From assembly GCA_002702705.1 (NCBI GenBank), contig PABH01000028.1, positions 62,001-126,000 on the forward strand: a stretch of DNA of 64,000 nt. The letters are read 5' to 3'. The notes below the pieces were generated by a model. It searched no databases, had not been told where the DNA came from, and saw only the letters and a program-made list of their open reading frames with translations. Origin of the DNA: Anaerolineaceae bacterium. Lineage in GTDB: Bacteria > Chloroflexota > Anaerolineae > Anaerolineales > Anaerolineaceae. Positions 26,974 to 37,077 of this stretch are shown one piece after another. How positions within the stretch are numbered: the stretch's first letter is position 1; each line of letters opens with the position of its first letter. A program made the translations under genes and the position numbers.

Positions 26974-28194
26974 ATGGTAGCAGATAAACCGGTATTCCAA
27001 GAGAAAAGGTGTAACAATTTTTCATTTCCTACCTGGCCGCAGTATGACGAAGCGGAAGAAAAAATTCTGATGGAGGTTTTACACAGTGGTGTCTGGTGGA
27101 AAACACCTGGTGAGCAAGTGTACGCTTTTGAAAGAGAGTTCGCTCAATTTATTGGCGTAGATTATGCAATCGGGGTGACCAATGGGACGGCAGCACTGGA
27201 AGTGGCGGTTAGCGCGTTGGGAATTCGTCCCGGTGATGAAGTTATTGTTCCTGATTTTACTTTTGTGGCTACAGCCAGTGCAGTGTTATCAGTTGGCGCT
27301 ATGCCAATATTTGTGGATGTTAATCCTGATACATATTGTATAAACGCTGAAGAAATTCAAAAAGCGGTTACATCACGAACAAAAGCTGTAATTGTTGTGC
27401 ACCTGGGAGGTCATCCTGTTGATTTGGACGCCATATTGGATTTGTGTCGAAGCCATCACCTATACTTGATTGAAGATTGTTCTCATGCGCATGGATCGGA
27501 ATGGCGCGGAAAAAAAGTAGGTGGTTTTGGTGATTTTGGTACCTTTAGTTTTCAACAGGGTAAGTTGCTGACCGCTGGAGAAGGTGGGGCGATTGTAACC
27601 AACAATGCTGATTTAGAGCTAAAAGCAAGATCTATCCATGATTGTGGACGTTTGCCAGATCAATGGTTTTATAGCCATTTTAATTACGGGTCGAATTACC
27701 GTATGACCGAATGGCAAGGTGCGATTCTACGCAAACAGTTGGAACGGCTGCCGGATCAGGGAAGAATCCGCAATCGGAATGCAGCCTATTTGGATCGAGA
27801 ATTGGAAAAAATTAAGGGCATTACTCCCCAATGGTCTGATCCAAATTGCACTCACAACGGGCATTATGCTTATATTTTTCACTATGATTCTGAAAAATTT
27901 AGTAGTTTACCACTGACGCAGTTTGTGATGAAATTAGAAGAAGCGGGAATTCCGATCCAGGCTAGTTACCCACCGCTGCATGAACTGGATCTATTTCAGA
28001 ATGGGATATATCGCAGCCGGATAACCACTGATCAGGATTATCAATTTTTAATGGAAAAAGATTATCCCCATACTGTCAAAGGTGCTAGAGAAACCATCTG
28101 GTTTCCACAAAATGTATTGTTGGCTGAGGAATACATTTTAGACCAGATGGTGCATGTGATGCGGGAAACACTTAATAAGGAAGTTTGCGCTTAA
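26974..28194 (+). CDS. DegT/DnrJ/EryC1/StrS-family sugar aminotransferase
   Basis: PLP enzyme of 406 residues that would transaminate a keto-sugar or keto-cyclitol. The family features are VTNGTAALEVAV, VIVPDFTFVATASAV, IEDCSHAHGS (PLP-binding Asp) and the Schiff-base Lys197 in FSFQQGKLLTAGEGGA. The FQQ-K-TAGEGG wording is closer to the AHBA-synthase and inosose/scyllo-inosamine aminotransferase branch than to PseC/ArnB-type enzymes, so its substrate may not be an ordinary UDP-sugar. GAGGAG precedes the start. Its stop overlaps the ATG of the next gene (TAATG), placing it in the AT-rich operon that follows. Confidence 0.88.
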   Translation: MVADKPVFQEKRCNNFSFPTWPQYDEAEEKILMEVLHSGVWWKTPGEQVYAFEREFAQFIGVDYAIGVTNGTAALEVAVSALGIRPGDEVIVPDFTFVATASAVLSVGAMPIFVDVNPDTYCINAEEIQKAVTSRTKAVIVVHLGGHPVDLDAILDLCRSHHLYLIEDCSHAHGSEWRGKKVGGFGDFGTFSFQQGKLLTAGEGGAIVTNNADLELKARSIHDCGRLPDQWFYSHFNYGSNYRMTEWQGAILRKQLERLPDQGRIRNRNAAYLDRELEKIKGITPQWSDPNCTHNGHYAYIFHYDSEKFSSLPLTQFVMKLEEAGIPIQASYPPLHELDLFQNGIYRSRITTDQDYQFLMEKDYPHTVKGARETIWFPQNVLLAEEYILDQMVHVMRETLNKEVCA

Positions 28195-30635
28195 TGAAAA
28201 AAATAGTTCTTATCGCTGGTTTTGTCCTTCTCGGTATATTTTTATCGGGCTGCGGTACGATGACATTGCCAGTACAACCAAGCATTGAAGTGGAACCAAA
28301 AGAATTATCAACGACTGTGGAGTATGGACAAACATTTTTCTCGAGAGAAAATGGTTTAACCGCGATTGATTTTTATATCGTTGATGTAATACAACCGGGT
28401 GAAGTTAAATTGGAATTATATTCAATTGATAACCTAGATGAGCCAATTGTTTCTACGGAAAGAAATATCAATCTGGGGGTAAAAAATGAATTTGTGCGTT
28501 TTGATTTTAACCAAAATATTTTTTCCCTCAACCAGGACTATTATTTAAAGCTTTCTGTTCCTGGTGAAGCGGTTATTGATATCGGAAACTCTTATGCGGA
28601 TGTATATTCTTCTGGAGCGATGTATGAAAATGCCAATCCTATTGAAAGACAAATGGCATTTCGTTTGGGATTTAATCGGCTTCAGGTTGTTTTTGGGTTA
28701 CTAACAACTTTTTTACAGTGGCTATTATGGCTGGGTTTTTCGATTCTACTCTTTTTTATACCTGGCTTTGCTTTATATAAACTGTTTTGGTCCAACAATG
28801 CCTTATCCTTAGGCTCTATCATTGGCATTTCTTTTGGTATTGGAGCGGCAATTTACCCAGTTTTATTATTATGGATGCGAGTGATTGGCCTACAGTTGCA
28901 TCAGTGGAATATCTGGATCGTTATTATTCCTTCCTTAATTTTTTCAGTCTATTCTCTTATAAAAACTTTAAAGCACACAAAAAAAACCTTTCGATTTAAT
29001 CAATCATTTTTCGTTCACGAAAAAAAATGGTTTTTTCTGGCTTATTTGATCATTGTAACTGCGATTGTTTTTACCAGGTTTTGGGTCATTCGTTCAATAG
29101 AAGTACCGATGTGGGGTGATTCATACCAACATACGATGATTGCTCAATTAATATTGGATCATGGCGGTCTTTTTCAGAGCTGGTTGCCTTATGTTCCGTA
29201 TGAAACCTTAACTGTGCAGTATGGTTTTCCTGCCGCTTCAGCCGTTTTTGCATGGATAAGTGGGGAATCCTCTATTTATTCAACGTTAATTGTTGGGCAA
29301 GTATTTAATATTTTGTCGATTCTTGTTTTGTATCCTCTGGGAGAAAAAGTTACCAGAAAAAATAATTGGGGTGGCAATATCGTTTTAATTCTTGCTGGTA
29401 TTTTTTCTATGATGCCTGCTATGTATGTAAATTGGGGCCGATACGCACAATTATCCGGACAGGTTGTTTTGCCCATATTAATGTGGATGATGTGGGAATT
29501 GCTTGAAAAAAGAGAAGAATTTACATGGAAAAAGATATTTCTAACAGGGCTGCTTTTGGTTGGGATGAGTCTAAATTATTATCGAACACCTTTTATTTTT
29601 GCATTTTTTGCCGCTGCCATAATTTTAGGTTTATTAATTAAAAACTGGAAATCAAGATCGTTTTGGTATCATATCCTAAAGGTTAATCTTCCAATTATTT
29701 TTATTGCGATTCTCTTTTTATTACCATGGGGAACGCGATTAATTGGAAGCAATTTATCATCCGCATTAGAAGCAGGTGTTACCAGAGAAATCCCTCTACA
29801 GTCGGTAATTAATGATTACCAGGCATGGCGAGCAATTAAAAACTATGTTTATCCTGTTCTGCTTATGTTTAGTATTTTGGGGTTTGTTTTAGCAGGGTTA
29901 AAGAAAAATTGGAATATATGGTTGATCTTTTTGTGGACCATCTTTATTTCTGTATATAAATTTACCCAAATTTTTAATTTTCCAGGCGCGAATATGATGC
30001 AGTCCTTCGCCATCTTGATTATGTTATATATTCCTGTTTCGATTTTAGCAGGTTATTTTTTAACCGAAGTTGTAAATTATATTCCGCGATGGAAAAACTT
30101 AATTGTTTTTGTAATGATCTTTATCGTATTAATTCCAGGTGTTAATACAGCTAGAAAAATTGTAGATGAACCATTTTATGCGATCGTAAAACGTCCTGAT
30201 TTAAGAGCAATGCAGTGGATTAAAGAAAATACAAAATCAGACTCAAACTTTTTGATAGAAGGATTTCGGATTTACAATGGCAATTCCTCAGTAGGCTCAG
30301 ATGGTGGGTGGTATATTCCACTTTTAACAAAAAGACATAATACAATACCCCCTCAATATGCATTATTAAATGAAAAACCAATTGATCCAAATTATACAGA
30401 AATGGTTACAGAAAGAATCAAAATGATTGAAGAGGCTGGACTTTCCTCAATAATTCCAGAGTTCTGCAGAGGAGAACTAACCCATCTTTATATTGGTCAA
30501 GATCATGGATTGGTTGGTGAAAATAACCCTAAATTATTTGATGAAGAAGATATTGATTTGGAGTATTTCTCTCTTGTATATAAAGAAGATCGGGTTCGGA
30601 TTTATCAATTTAAAGACGCAATGTGTGGCAACTGA
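28194..30635 (+). CDS. lipobox-bearing polytopic membrane protein, GT-C-like
   Basis: 813 residues from the ATG at 28194, which overlaps the aminotransferase stop and has AAGGAAG upstream. It begins with a lipoprotein-type signal (LSGC, Cys about residue 22), followed by about 130 residues of soluble beta-rich domain. Then at least eleven membrane helices run from about residue 165. An outer loop has EVPMWGDSYQHTMIAQL, an acidic motif reminiscent of GT-C transferases, and a C-terminal soluble part of about 130 residues. The combination of a lipobox with a polytopic body is unusual. The function is not known to me; extracytoplasmic glycosyl transfer is a guess. Confidence 0.65.
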   Translation: MKKIVLIAGFVLLGIFLSGCGTMTLPVQPSIEVEPKELSTTVEYGQTFFSRENGLTAIDFYIVDVIQPGEVKLELYSIDNLDEPIVSTERNINLGVKNEFVRFDFNQNIFSLNQDYYLKLSVPGEAVIDIGNSYADVYSSGAMYENANPIERQMAFRLGFNRLQVVFGLLTTFLQWLLWLGFSILLFFIPGFALYKLFWSNNALSLGSIIGISFGIGAAIYPVLLLWMRVIGLQLHQWNIWIVIIPSLIFSVYSLIKTLKHTKKTFRFNQSFFVHEKKWFFLAYLIIVTAIVFTRFWVIRSIEVPMWGDSYQHTMIAQLILDHGGLFQSWLPYVPYETLTVQYGFPAASAVFAWISGESSIYSTLIVGQVFNILSILVLYPLGEKVTRKNNWGGNIVLILAGIFSMMPAMYVNWGRYAQLSGQVVLPILMWMMWELLEKREEFTWKKIFLTGLLLVGMSLNYYRTPFIFAFFAAAIILGLLIKNWKSRSFWYHILKVNLPIIFIAILFLLPWGTRLIGSNLSSALEAGVTREIPLQSVINDYQAWRAIKNYVYPVLLMFSILGFVLAGLKKNWNIWLIFLWTIFISVYKFTQIFNFPGANMMQSFAILIMLYIPVSILAGYFLTEVVNYIPRWKNLIVFVMIFIVLIPGVNTARKIVDEPFYAIVKRPDLRAMQWIKENTKSDSNFLIEGFRIYNGNSSVGSDGGWYIPLLTKRHNTIPPQYALLNEKPIDPNYTEMVTERIKMIEEAGLSSIIPEFCRGELTHLYIGQDHGLVGENNPKLFDEEDIDLEYFSLVYKEDRVRIYQFKDAMCGN

Positions 30636-32989
30636 TGGTTAACTTGTTTAGAAATAATTTTCGCTGGCTGAGTATATTATTCCCAATACTAATTTTGGCG
30701 GTTTTTAACTTTACTTCCAATACAGGTATAGATATTTTTATTTCCATTTTATTCTTAATTGGAATAGGTATTGGTTTATTTGTCTTGGAAAAGAATCAAC
30801 TTGAAAATAAGTGGATCAATTTCCTTAAGTACTCCCTTTTCATTGTTTCCATTATTTTTGGTGTGTTTTCCTTTTATTTTTCATCTGTTTGGATATCATT
30901 GACATTTATCGTTGTATGGTTTGTGTTTAATTTATGGATTCGGAAAGATATTGTTTCCATATTTCAGAACAAATTGATCAATGGGATATTGTGGTTGGTT
31001 TGGCTTGGATTCGTTCCGCTAATCCCCATTTTAATGAACGAAATTCAGACCCGATTTTCAGAAGAAGAGTTTTTTGTTGCTATTCAATATATAAAATTAT
31101 TGATCTTGTTTGTTACACTTCTTTTTACCGTATACAGTATCACACGTGGTTTTAAAAATATATTTCAATATAAACAACCATACCAAAGCAATAAGGAGTT
31201 TGTGATTATTGAATTTATCCTATTTGGTAGTATTTTATTTTGGGGGTTAAGAAGTTACCAAAACAGCTTCTATCCGAAAGAAGGGATTCAACTGCTTCCT
31301 GGAATTACAGAAGAAACCCCATTTATTTGCGAAGTAGCTGAAGAAGAATATCCAATTGAAGAGAGAGATGTGTTTTCCAAAGCGGTTAAACTCTTGATTG
31401 AGAATCCGAATAAGTCCTCACCGGAATACGGATTATTAAGCTTGGTGCGTGATGAGATACAATGGCAAAATCTTTTTCATGATACATTATTAGAAGAAGC
31501 TGCAGAAAAAAGATACACACAACCAGCAAATAGTGTAAAGTATGGGCAATTTGAAGCAGCATTAAGAGCCTATTATTACGGAAAATTTATCGAAAAATAT
31601 CCTGACGCTTTTTCCGAAGCGGAAACTCAAATTATTCAAAATTGGTTTGCGGACATTAATCGCCGGGCGATGACCGTGGAGTGGGTTGATTGGTTATATG
31701 GAACAGCCTTTTCCATGTGGCCGGAAGGCCCTTATGAAAATCAGGAAATTGGCGCTGGCTTAATTTCTATGCTGTTAAAGTACGATTTAAGCGCACCAGA
31801 GTTAGTAGAAAAAAATATAAGTTATATGGAGCGAAATCAGCGGGGATGGGCACAACGCTTCCGAAATACGGATGATGCGTTTGTATATCAAACAGATTGG
31901 ATCTCTAATGCTTATTTACAATCCGAATATATTGGCAAAATAAATCTATCAAATATGAAGAACTCTTTTGAATGGGTGAAATTGCAAACGATGCCTGATG
32001 GAAGTGCCGCTCATTATAATTTTCCATATCATTCATCTGTTGCCGGGGCTATGTTATTAGGTTATCAACTTACGTCCAATCCCGAGTATCTTTGGTTAGC
32101 AGATCATGCATTGGATCGATTGGTAGAGGATGGACTTTATTTCAAAGTAATCCCTGGTATCGATAAATTTATTTCAGGTGATCAATTTATAAAAAAACCG
32201 AATGAATTATCGTGTATTCTATATGGAAATTCAGGTTTACCAAATCAACAAGGACCCTTATCACCTGATAAGATCATTTTAAGAAATGGCTGGGATTCGA
32301 ATAGTACATATTTATTATTAAATCTAAGGTTTACGGGGTGGCATCGCTACAAAAGTACAAATACATTAACGACGGTTTTTCAATCTGGACAATTAATAGA
32401 AGATAATTACTCAACTTCCTCGATAGAGTGGTTGCCAGAGGGTCGTAGTAAGTTGCGCGACAAACGAATTCCTCGGGAAAATATGAATGGATTTGTTATC
32501 GAAAGAGATGGAGTAGATCGTTTTTTTTGTGATCTACTAGGATGTGATTCTATTTGGGCTCAAGATCCTCCATTTTATGGAAAAGTAGAAGGATATCGCT
32601 TTGAAGAAGAACAGGATGATGTCACTGTTTCAATGGTTTGGAATGGGATGACGATTGAACGAAAGATAAACTTTTATGATGATGGTATGATTTTGATTTG
32701 GGATTCCAATCAAGAAGATATTAAAACAAAGTATCTCCAGTCTGGAATTATAATTTCAGACAAAAGTAAAAATATTTTAAGTTATGATTTGTTGAATATG
32801 GAATATATTAATTTATCAGATCAAAATGTAAATCGAAATGAAATTTCCATAGTAACAATCATATCTCCTGAAGAATTAAATACTTCTGAGATAATGATTA
32901 CCCCGAACGAGCTAAGAGTTTTAAAGGAAGATTCTATAGAGATGAGTTATCCTTATGAAAAACAGTCATTTAAGGAAATAGAAAATTAG
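30635..32989 (+). CDS. membrane-anchored heparinase II/III-like protein
   Basis: 784 residues. The ATG at 30635 overlaps the previous stop (TGATG). The first 220 residues hold about seven hydrophobic helices. The remainder is soluble: an alpha/alpha-toroid-like stretch (SMWPEGPYENQEIGAGLISM, YQTDWISNAYLQSEYIG, PDGSAAHYNFPYHSS) and then a beta-sandwich region (LLNLRFTGWHRYKST, MVWNGMTIERKINFYDDGM). This order is that of heparinase-type polysaccharide lyases, though exact catalytic residues cannot be fixed by eye. It may cleave or modify the uronic-acid-containing product during secretion; the WecC-type gene supplies uronic acids. The assignment is tentative. Confidence 0.6.
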   Translation: MVNLFRNNFRWLSILFPILILAVFNFTSNTGIDIFISILFLIGIGIGLFVLEKNQLENKWINFLKYSLFIVSIIFGVFSFYFSSVWISLTFIVVWFVFNLWIRKDIVSIFQNKLINGILWLVWLGFVPLIPILMNEIQTRFSEEEFFVAIQYIKLLILFVTLLFTVYSITRGFKNIFQYKQPYQSNKEFVIIEFILFGSILFWGLRSYQNSFYPKEGIQLLPGITEETPFICEVAEEEYPIEERDVFSKAVKLLIENPNKSSPEYGLLSLVRDEIQWQNLFHDTLLEEAAEKRYTQPANSVKYGQFEAALRAYYYGKFIEKYPDAFSEAETQIIQNWFADINRRAMTVEWVDWLYGTAFSMWPEGPYENQEIGAGLISMLLKYDLSAPELVEKNISYMERNQRGWAQRFRNTDDAFVYQTDWISNAYLQSEYIGKINLSNMKNSFEWVKLQTMPDGSAAHYNFPYHSSVAGAMLLGYQLTSNPEYLWLADHALDRLVEDGLYFKVIPGIDKFISGDQFIKKPNELSCILYGNSGLPNQQGPLSPDKIILRNGWDSNSTYLLLNLRFTGWHRYKSTNTLTTVFQSGQLIEDNYSTSSIEWLPEGRSKLRDKRIPRENMNGFVIERDGVDRFFCDLLGCDSIWAQDPPFYGKVEGYRFEEEQDDVTVSMVWNGMTIERKINFYDDGMILIWDSNQEDIKTKYLQSGIIISDKSKNILSYDLLNMEYINLSDQNVNRNEISIVTIISPEELNTSEIMITPNELRVLKEDSIEMSYPYEKQSFKEIEN

Positions 32990-32993
32990 GATT

Positions 32994-34133
32994 ATGAAAG
33001 TTTGTTATTTTGGTACCTATCGTGCTGAATATTCACGAAATAAAATCATGATTAATGGTTTAAAACAAAACGATGTTGAAGTTCTTGAATGTCATCAACA
33101 ATTATGGACCGGAATTGAAGACCGGGTTAACGCAGTCCAGTCTGGGTGGATTAATCCTAAATTTTGGCTGCGAGTGATAAAGGCTTATATAAAATTAATT
33201 TCAAAATATACCAAAATAAAAGATTATGATGTGATGGTCGTAGGATATCCCGGACAGTTTGATGTGTTTTTGGCAAGGATGCTTACCTGGTTCAGACGAA
33301 AACCCCTGGTTTGGGATATTTTTATGTCGATTTATTTGATTTCTATTGAGCGTAATTTAGATAAAAAAAATTCCTTGGCTGTTCGACTATTACACTTTAT
33401 TGAAAATATTGCTTTAAGATTACCTGATATGTTAATTATCGACACAGCTGAATATGCCAAATGGTTTGAAGCTAATTATAAAATCAGCAGAGATAAATTT
33501 CACCTTGTGCCAACCGGGGCAGATGATCGTGTTTTTTCAGCCATAGATATGAAGAAGAGAAATCCGGGAAATGAATTTATTGTTTTATACTATGGTACAT
33601 TCATACCCAACCACGGTCTGCCTTATATAATGGATGCTGCCAGGTTATTAAAGGAAAATCAGGATATAAGATTCGTTTTTATCGGAACCGGACCAGAATT
33701 AAATGTTTGTTTGGAATTTCAAAAAAATCATAAATTAAATAATTCCGAGTTTTTAGGTTGGAAAGAACCAAAAGTGTTAGTAGAATATATCAAAAACGCA
33801 GATTTGGTTTTGGGGGCTTTTGGGAATACCCCCCAATCCTTAATGACAGTTCAAAATAAAATTTATGAAAGTATGGCTCAGAAAAAACCAATCATCACAG
33901 GTGATAGTCCACAAATTCGGGCAATGTTTGAAAATCGAAAAGATATTTTTACGTGTAACCGGGATGATCCGGATAGCTTAAAACAGGAAATTCTTTATAT
34001 CAAAGATAATCAATTCGGATTACAAAATATTGTTGATGCGGCATATGAAAAATTTATTAATGAATTTTCAATTCAAAAAATTGGCAACTTATTTTCTATG
34101 TACTTAGAGAATATTACAAATAAACAGATATAA
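32994..34133 (+). CDS. glycosyltransferase family 4
   Basis: 379 residues with a GT-B outline. The N-terminus VCYFGTYRAEYSRNKIMINGL is typical of a GT4 subgroup. The C-terminal domain has IVLYYGTFIPNHGLPYIMDAA, FIGTGPE, the LGWKEPKVLVEYIKNADLVLG strand-turn and KIYESMAQKKPIITGDSPQI in place of the usual E-x7-E. It starts 4 bases after the heparinase-like gene and 4 bases before the next glycosyltransferase, clearly in one operon. Base composition is very AT-rich. Confidence 0.82.
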   Translation: MKVCYFGTYRAEYSRNKIMINGLKQNDVEVLECHQQLWTGIEDRVNAVQSGWINPKFWLRVIKAYIKLISKYTKIKDYDVMVVGYPGQFDVFLARMLTWFRRKPLVWDIFMSIYLISIERNLDKKNSLAVRLLHFIENIALRLPDMLIIDTAEYAKWFEANYKISRDKFHLVPTGADDRVFSAIDMKKRNPGNEFIVLYYGTFIPNHGLPYIMDAARLLKENQDIRFVFIGTGPELNVCLEFQKNHKLNNSEFLGWKEPKVLVEYIKNADLVLGAFGNTPQSLMTVQNKIYESMAQKKPIITGDSPQIRAMFENRKDIFTCNRDDPDSLKQEILYIKDNQFGLQNIVDAAYEKFINEFSIQKIGNLFSMYLENITNKQI

Positions 34134-34137
34134 AATC

Positions 34138-35343
34138 ATGAAAATTGTTTTTTTTCTTACCCAAGATTTATCTAGCCCCTCTGGTTTGGGCAGATATTTC
34201 CCTTTAGCAAAGGAATTAGTGAAACTGGGGAATGAAGTTAAAATAATAGCTTTACATTCCAACTATAAAAGTATAAAAGAAACAGAACTAATCATAGATG
34301 GGGTAAGTGTAAAATACATTGGGCAAATGCAGGTTTTAAAAGTAAATAATGAAAAAATTTATTTTCCTGCAAGAAAATTATTATTTATCATGATGGTTGC
34401 TCTAATTAAGTTTATTTTTTTTGCTTTATTCTTAAATTTTGATGTTTTAGTTGTAGGTAAGCCACATCCAATGAATGGCATAGCAGGAGTTGTTGCTAAA
34501 TATGTGAGAAATAAAAAAATAATTATTGATTGTGATGATTTTGAGGCTCAAAGTAATAGATTTCAGAATAAAGTTCAATATGCCTTAATTAAATTCTTTG
34601 AAGACAGAATCCCTTTAATAGGAGATGTGGTTACAACCCATACGGAGTTTAATAAACAACGATTGTTGAATCTAGGTTTAAGTTCAGACAAAGTAAAAAT
34701 TATTCCCAATGGTGTTGACCGAGAAAGGTTTGCCCAAGTGGATTTGAAGGAAGTTGAAAATCTCAGACAAGAGTTAAATTTAACTGGCAAAAGAGTAATA
34801 GGTTTCATTGGTTCTATTAGTTTGAAGTCTCATCCAATTAATTTATTACTCGAGGCTTGTAAATTGATTATTCCAAGATACCCAGATTTAATGATTATGT
34901 GTGTTGGCGGTGGAGAAGATATTGGAGTTGTCAAAGGTATAGCAAATGAACTTGATATATCCAAGCATCTATTAATGATTGGAAGAATTAATCCCGATGA
35001 AATCGTGTTATATTACAAACTATGTTATCTAACAGTGGATCCGGTATATGATAATGCAACAGCTAAAGGCAGATTGCCTTTAAAGATGTTTGAGAGTTGG
35101 GCTTGCGATATTCCTTTTGTTACTTCTGATGTAGGTGATCGCAAATTTTATTTGTCAGATCCAGAATGTGGAATGTTAGCAATGAGCGATTCACCAATAG
35201 AATTAGCGAATAAAATCGAATATATTTTAGTTAATAAAGATACAAAAGACAGAATAATTAAAAACAGTAGAAATAGACGAAAATTGTTTTATTGGGATGT
35301 TATTGTATATGATTTTTTAGATGGTATTAAACATGAAAAATAA
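34138..35343 (+). CDS. glycosyltransferase family 4
   Basis: 401 residues. The N-terminal domain has SSPSGLGRYFPLAKELVKLGN and a hydrophobic helix near residues 80-100. The donor domain has PNGVDRERF, RVIGFIGSISLKSHPINLLLEA, MIMCVGGGED and KMFESWACDIPFVTSDVGDR with the conserved Glu. It probably adds one residue of the repeat unit on the inner membrane face. It overlaps the following GT2 gene by 11 bases. Confidence 0.83.
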   Translation: MKIVFFLTQDLSSPSGLGRYFPLAKELVKLGNEVKIIALHSNYKSIKETELIIDGVSVKYIGQMQVLKVNNEKIYFPARKLLFIMMVALIKFIFFALFLNFDVLVVGKPHPMNGIAGVVAKYVRNKKIIIDCDDFEAQSNRFQNKVQYALIKFFEDRIPLIGDVVTTHTEFNKQRLLNLGLSSDKVKIIPNGVDRERFAQVDLKEVENLRQELNLTGKRVIGFIGSISLKSHPINLLLEACKLIIPRYPDLMIMCVGGGEDIGVVKGIANELDISKHLLMIGRINPDEIVLYYKLCYLTVDPVYDNATAKGRLPLKMFESWACDIPFVTSDVGDRKFYLSDPECGMLAMSDSPIELANKIEYILVNKDTKDRIIKNSRNRRKLFYWDVIVYDFLDGIKHEK

Positions 35344-36220
35344 TGAAAAGATAATAACAATTATTGTTAATTATTGTAAACCACAGGATACTATAGAGTG
35401 TGTAAAATCCGTTCTTAATAGCAAAAATATAAGTAGTATATTTATTTTAATAGTTGACAATGGTTCAAATGACGATTCTTATTACTTATTATCAAATTAT
35501 TTTTTAAATGAATCAAGGATAAAAATTATATCTACACATAAGAACCTTGGTTTTACTGGAGGATATAACATTGGCATAAAATATGCATTGGAAAGGAACT
35601 TTGATTGGGTATTTATTTTAAATAATGATACAACAGTTTTGGATAATACAATTAGGTTTTTGTTAAATCCTTCTTATGATGTGGTAATTCCAAAAATATT
35701 AGTTTATGATACTCCGAATTTTGTTTGGTCAGCTGGTGCAAAATGGAGAAAATTTCCACCTGGGGTAATTATGGAGGGGTACCTCAAAAATGATTCGGCA
35801 GATTTAAACAGATCAAAAAAAATCAACTATGCAACAGGTTGTGCAATTATGATCCGACAAAACTCCTTAAAACTATTAAATGGGTTTGATGATGATTTTA
35901 TTAATTATTTTGAAGATTATGATTTTTTTTATCGGGCTAATCAAATCGAATTAAACATTTATTATGAAGCCAAATCAATAGTTTTTCATAAGATTTCTCA
36001 AACACTTGGGAACTTTTCGAAGGAACGATGGTTTTTTTTAGGCAGAAATTCCTTCTTATTTTTCCGGAAAAATAACCGATTTCCATATCCAACATTCATT
36101 ATTTATGTTGTTTGGTTTTTGTTTCGTGAGTCCTTAAAAGGTAATATAGCTTTGTTGCCAAGTTTTATTAACGGATTAATTGCAGGTAGAAATTTTTTGG
36201 AAAAGAAAATGGACAATTAA
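35333..36220 (+). CDS. glycosyltransferase family 2 (rhamnosyltransferase-like)
   Basis: 295 residues from the ATG at 35333; an ATG four codons earlier (35321) is possible. GT-A fold: TIIVNYCKPQDT, VDNGSNDDS (41-49), NLGFTGGYNIGI and the metal-binding LNNDT (96-100), then CAIMIRQNSLKLLNGFDDDF and YFEDYDFFYRA with the catalytic-base region. The closest general type is dTDP-rhamnosyl- or galactofuranosyltransferase-like GT2 enzymes. It is in the AT-rich operon, 2 bases before the methyltransferase gene. Confidence 0.85.
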   Translation: MKNNEKIITIIVNYCKPQDTIECVKSVLNSKNISSIFILIVDNGSNDDSYYLLSNYFLNESRIKIISTHKNLGFTGGYNIGIKYALERNFDWVFILNNDTTVLDNTIRFLLNPSYDVVIPKILVYDTPNFVWSAGAKWRKFPPGVIMEGYLKNDSADLNRSKKINYATGCAIMIRQNSLKLLNGFDDDFINYFEDYDFFYRANQIELNIYYEAKSIVFHKISQTLGNFSKERWFFLGRNSFLFFRKNNRFPYPTFIIYVVWFLFRESLKGNIALLPSFINGLIAGRNFLEKKMDN

Positions 36221-36222
36221 AA

Positions 36223-37077
36223 ATGACAAATTGTGACTTTTGTGGATCAAACAAGAATTTTGATTTTATTTCAACACAAGATCGATTTACCAATGAAGAA
36301 TTTCAGTATGTTAAATGTTTGAGGTGTGGATTGATTTTTCTCAAACATATTCCTTCGAAAGATGAAATATTGCGTTATTACCCTAATAATTACGAGGCAT
36401 ACTCTGGAATAAAGAAAAAAAAAGTACTAGAAAAAACAATTAAGTATATTAAAAAGTATAAAAATAACCCTTCAAGTATTTTAGATATTGGTTGTTCGAC
36501 AGGAGAATTTTTAGAAGCAATAAAATTTAATGGTATAAAAAATGTATATGGTATTGAATTGAATGAGGTTATTTCTGATATTGCAAAAGAAAAGGGAATA
36601 AAAATTGTTGGAAGTACCATTGATGATTTGCAGCCTAATGACAGGGGCTATGATATTATTACACTCTGGGATGTTTTTGAACATCTGCCAAATCCCAGGT
36701 CTTCATTAGAGAAAATTTTTTCAATTCTGAATCCCGGCGGTTATCTTTTTATGTCTATTCCTAATCTCGATAGTTTTGACAGATACATATTCGGACAAAA
36801 ATGGATTGGTTGGGATGCTCCAAGGCATTTATATTTGTATGACAATAAATTAATTGAAAAAGTTCTGATAGAATCGGGTTTTAGCTTTGAATTTACTCAT
36901 TGTATAACAGGTGCTAAAGGCGCATTTAACTTGAGTATGGATAAATTAATTGGGAAATCTATAAGTGACACAATTACAGTAAGATTTTTATCATTATTCC
37001 TTTGGCCATATAGGCAAATTTCCTATTTAATTAAACGAGCCCCTGTTATCACGGTCGTGGCGAAGAAATTATATTAA
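36223..37077 (+). CDS. class I methyltransferase with N-terminal zinc ribbon
   Basis: 284 residues. Cys4, Cys7, Cys32 and Cys35 form a zinc-binding pattern like that of sugar C- and O-methyltransferases. The SAM motif is SILDIGCSTGEF (86-97), with DVFEHLPNP and NPGGYLFMSIPN downstream. It presumably methylates a sugar nucleotide or a terminal sugar. The 121 bases after it (37078-37198) contain no gene I can support. Confidence 0.85.
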   Translation: MTNCDFCGSNKNFDFISTQDRFTNEEFQYVKCLRCGLIFLKHIPSKDEILRYYPNNYEAYSGIKKKKVLEKTIKYIKKYKNNPSSILDIGCSTGEFLEAIKFNGIKNVYGIELNEVISDIAKEKGIKIVGSTIDDLQPNDRGYDIITLWDVFEHLPNPRSSLEKIFSILNPGGYLFMSIPNLDSFDRYIFGQKWIGWDAPRHLYLYDNKLIEKVLIESGFSFEFTHCITGAKGAFNLSMDKLIGKSISDTITVRFLSLFLWPYRQISYLIKRAPVITVVAKKLY

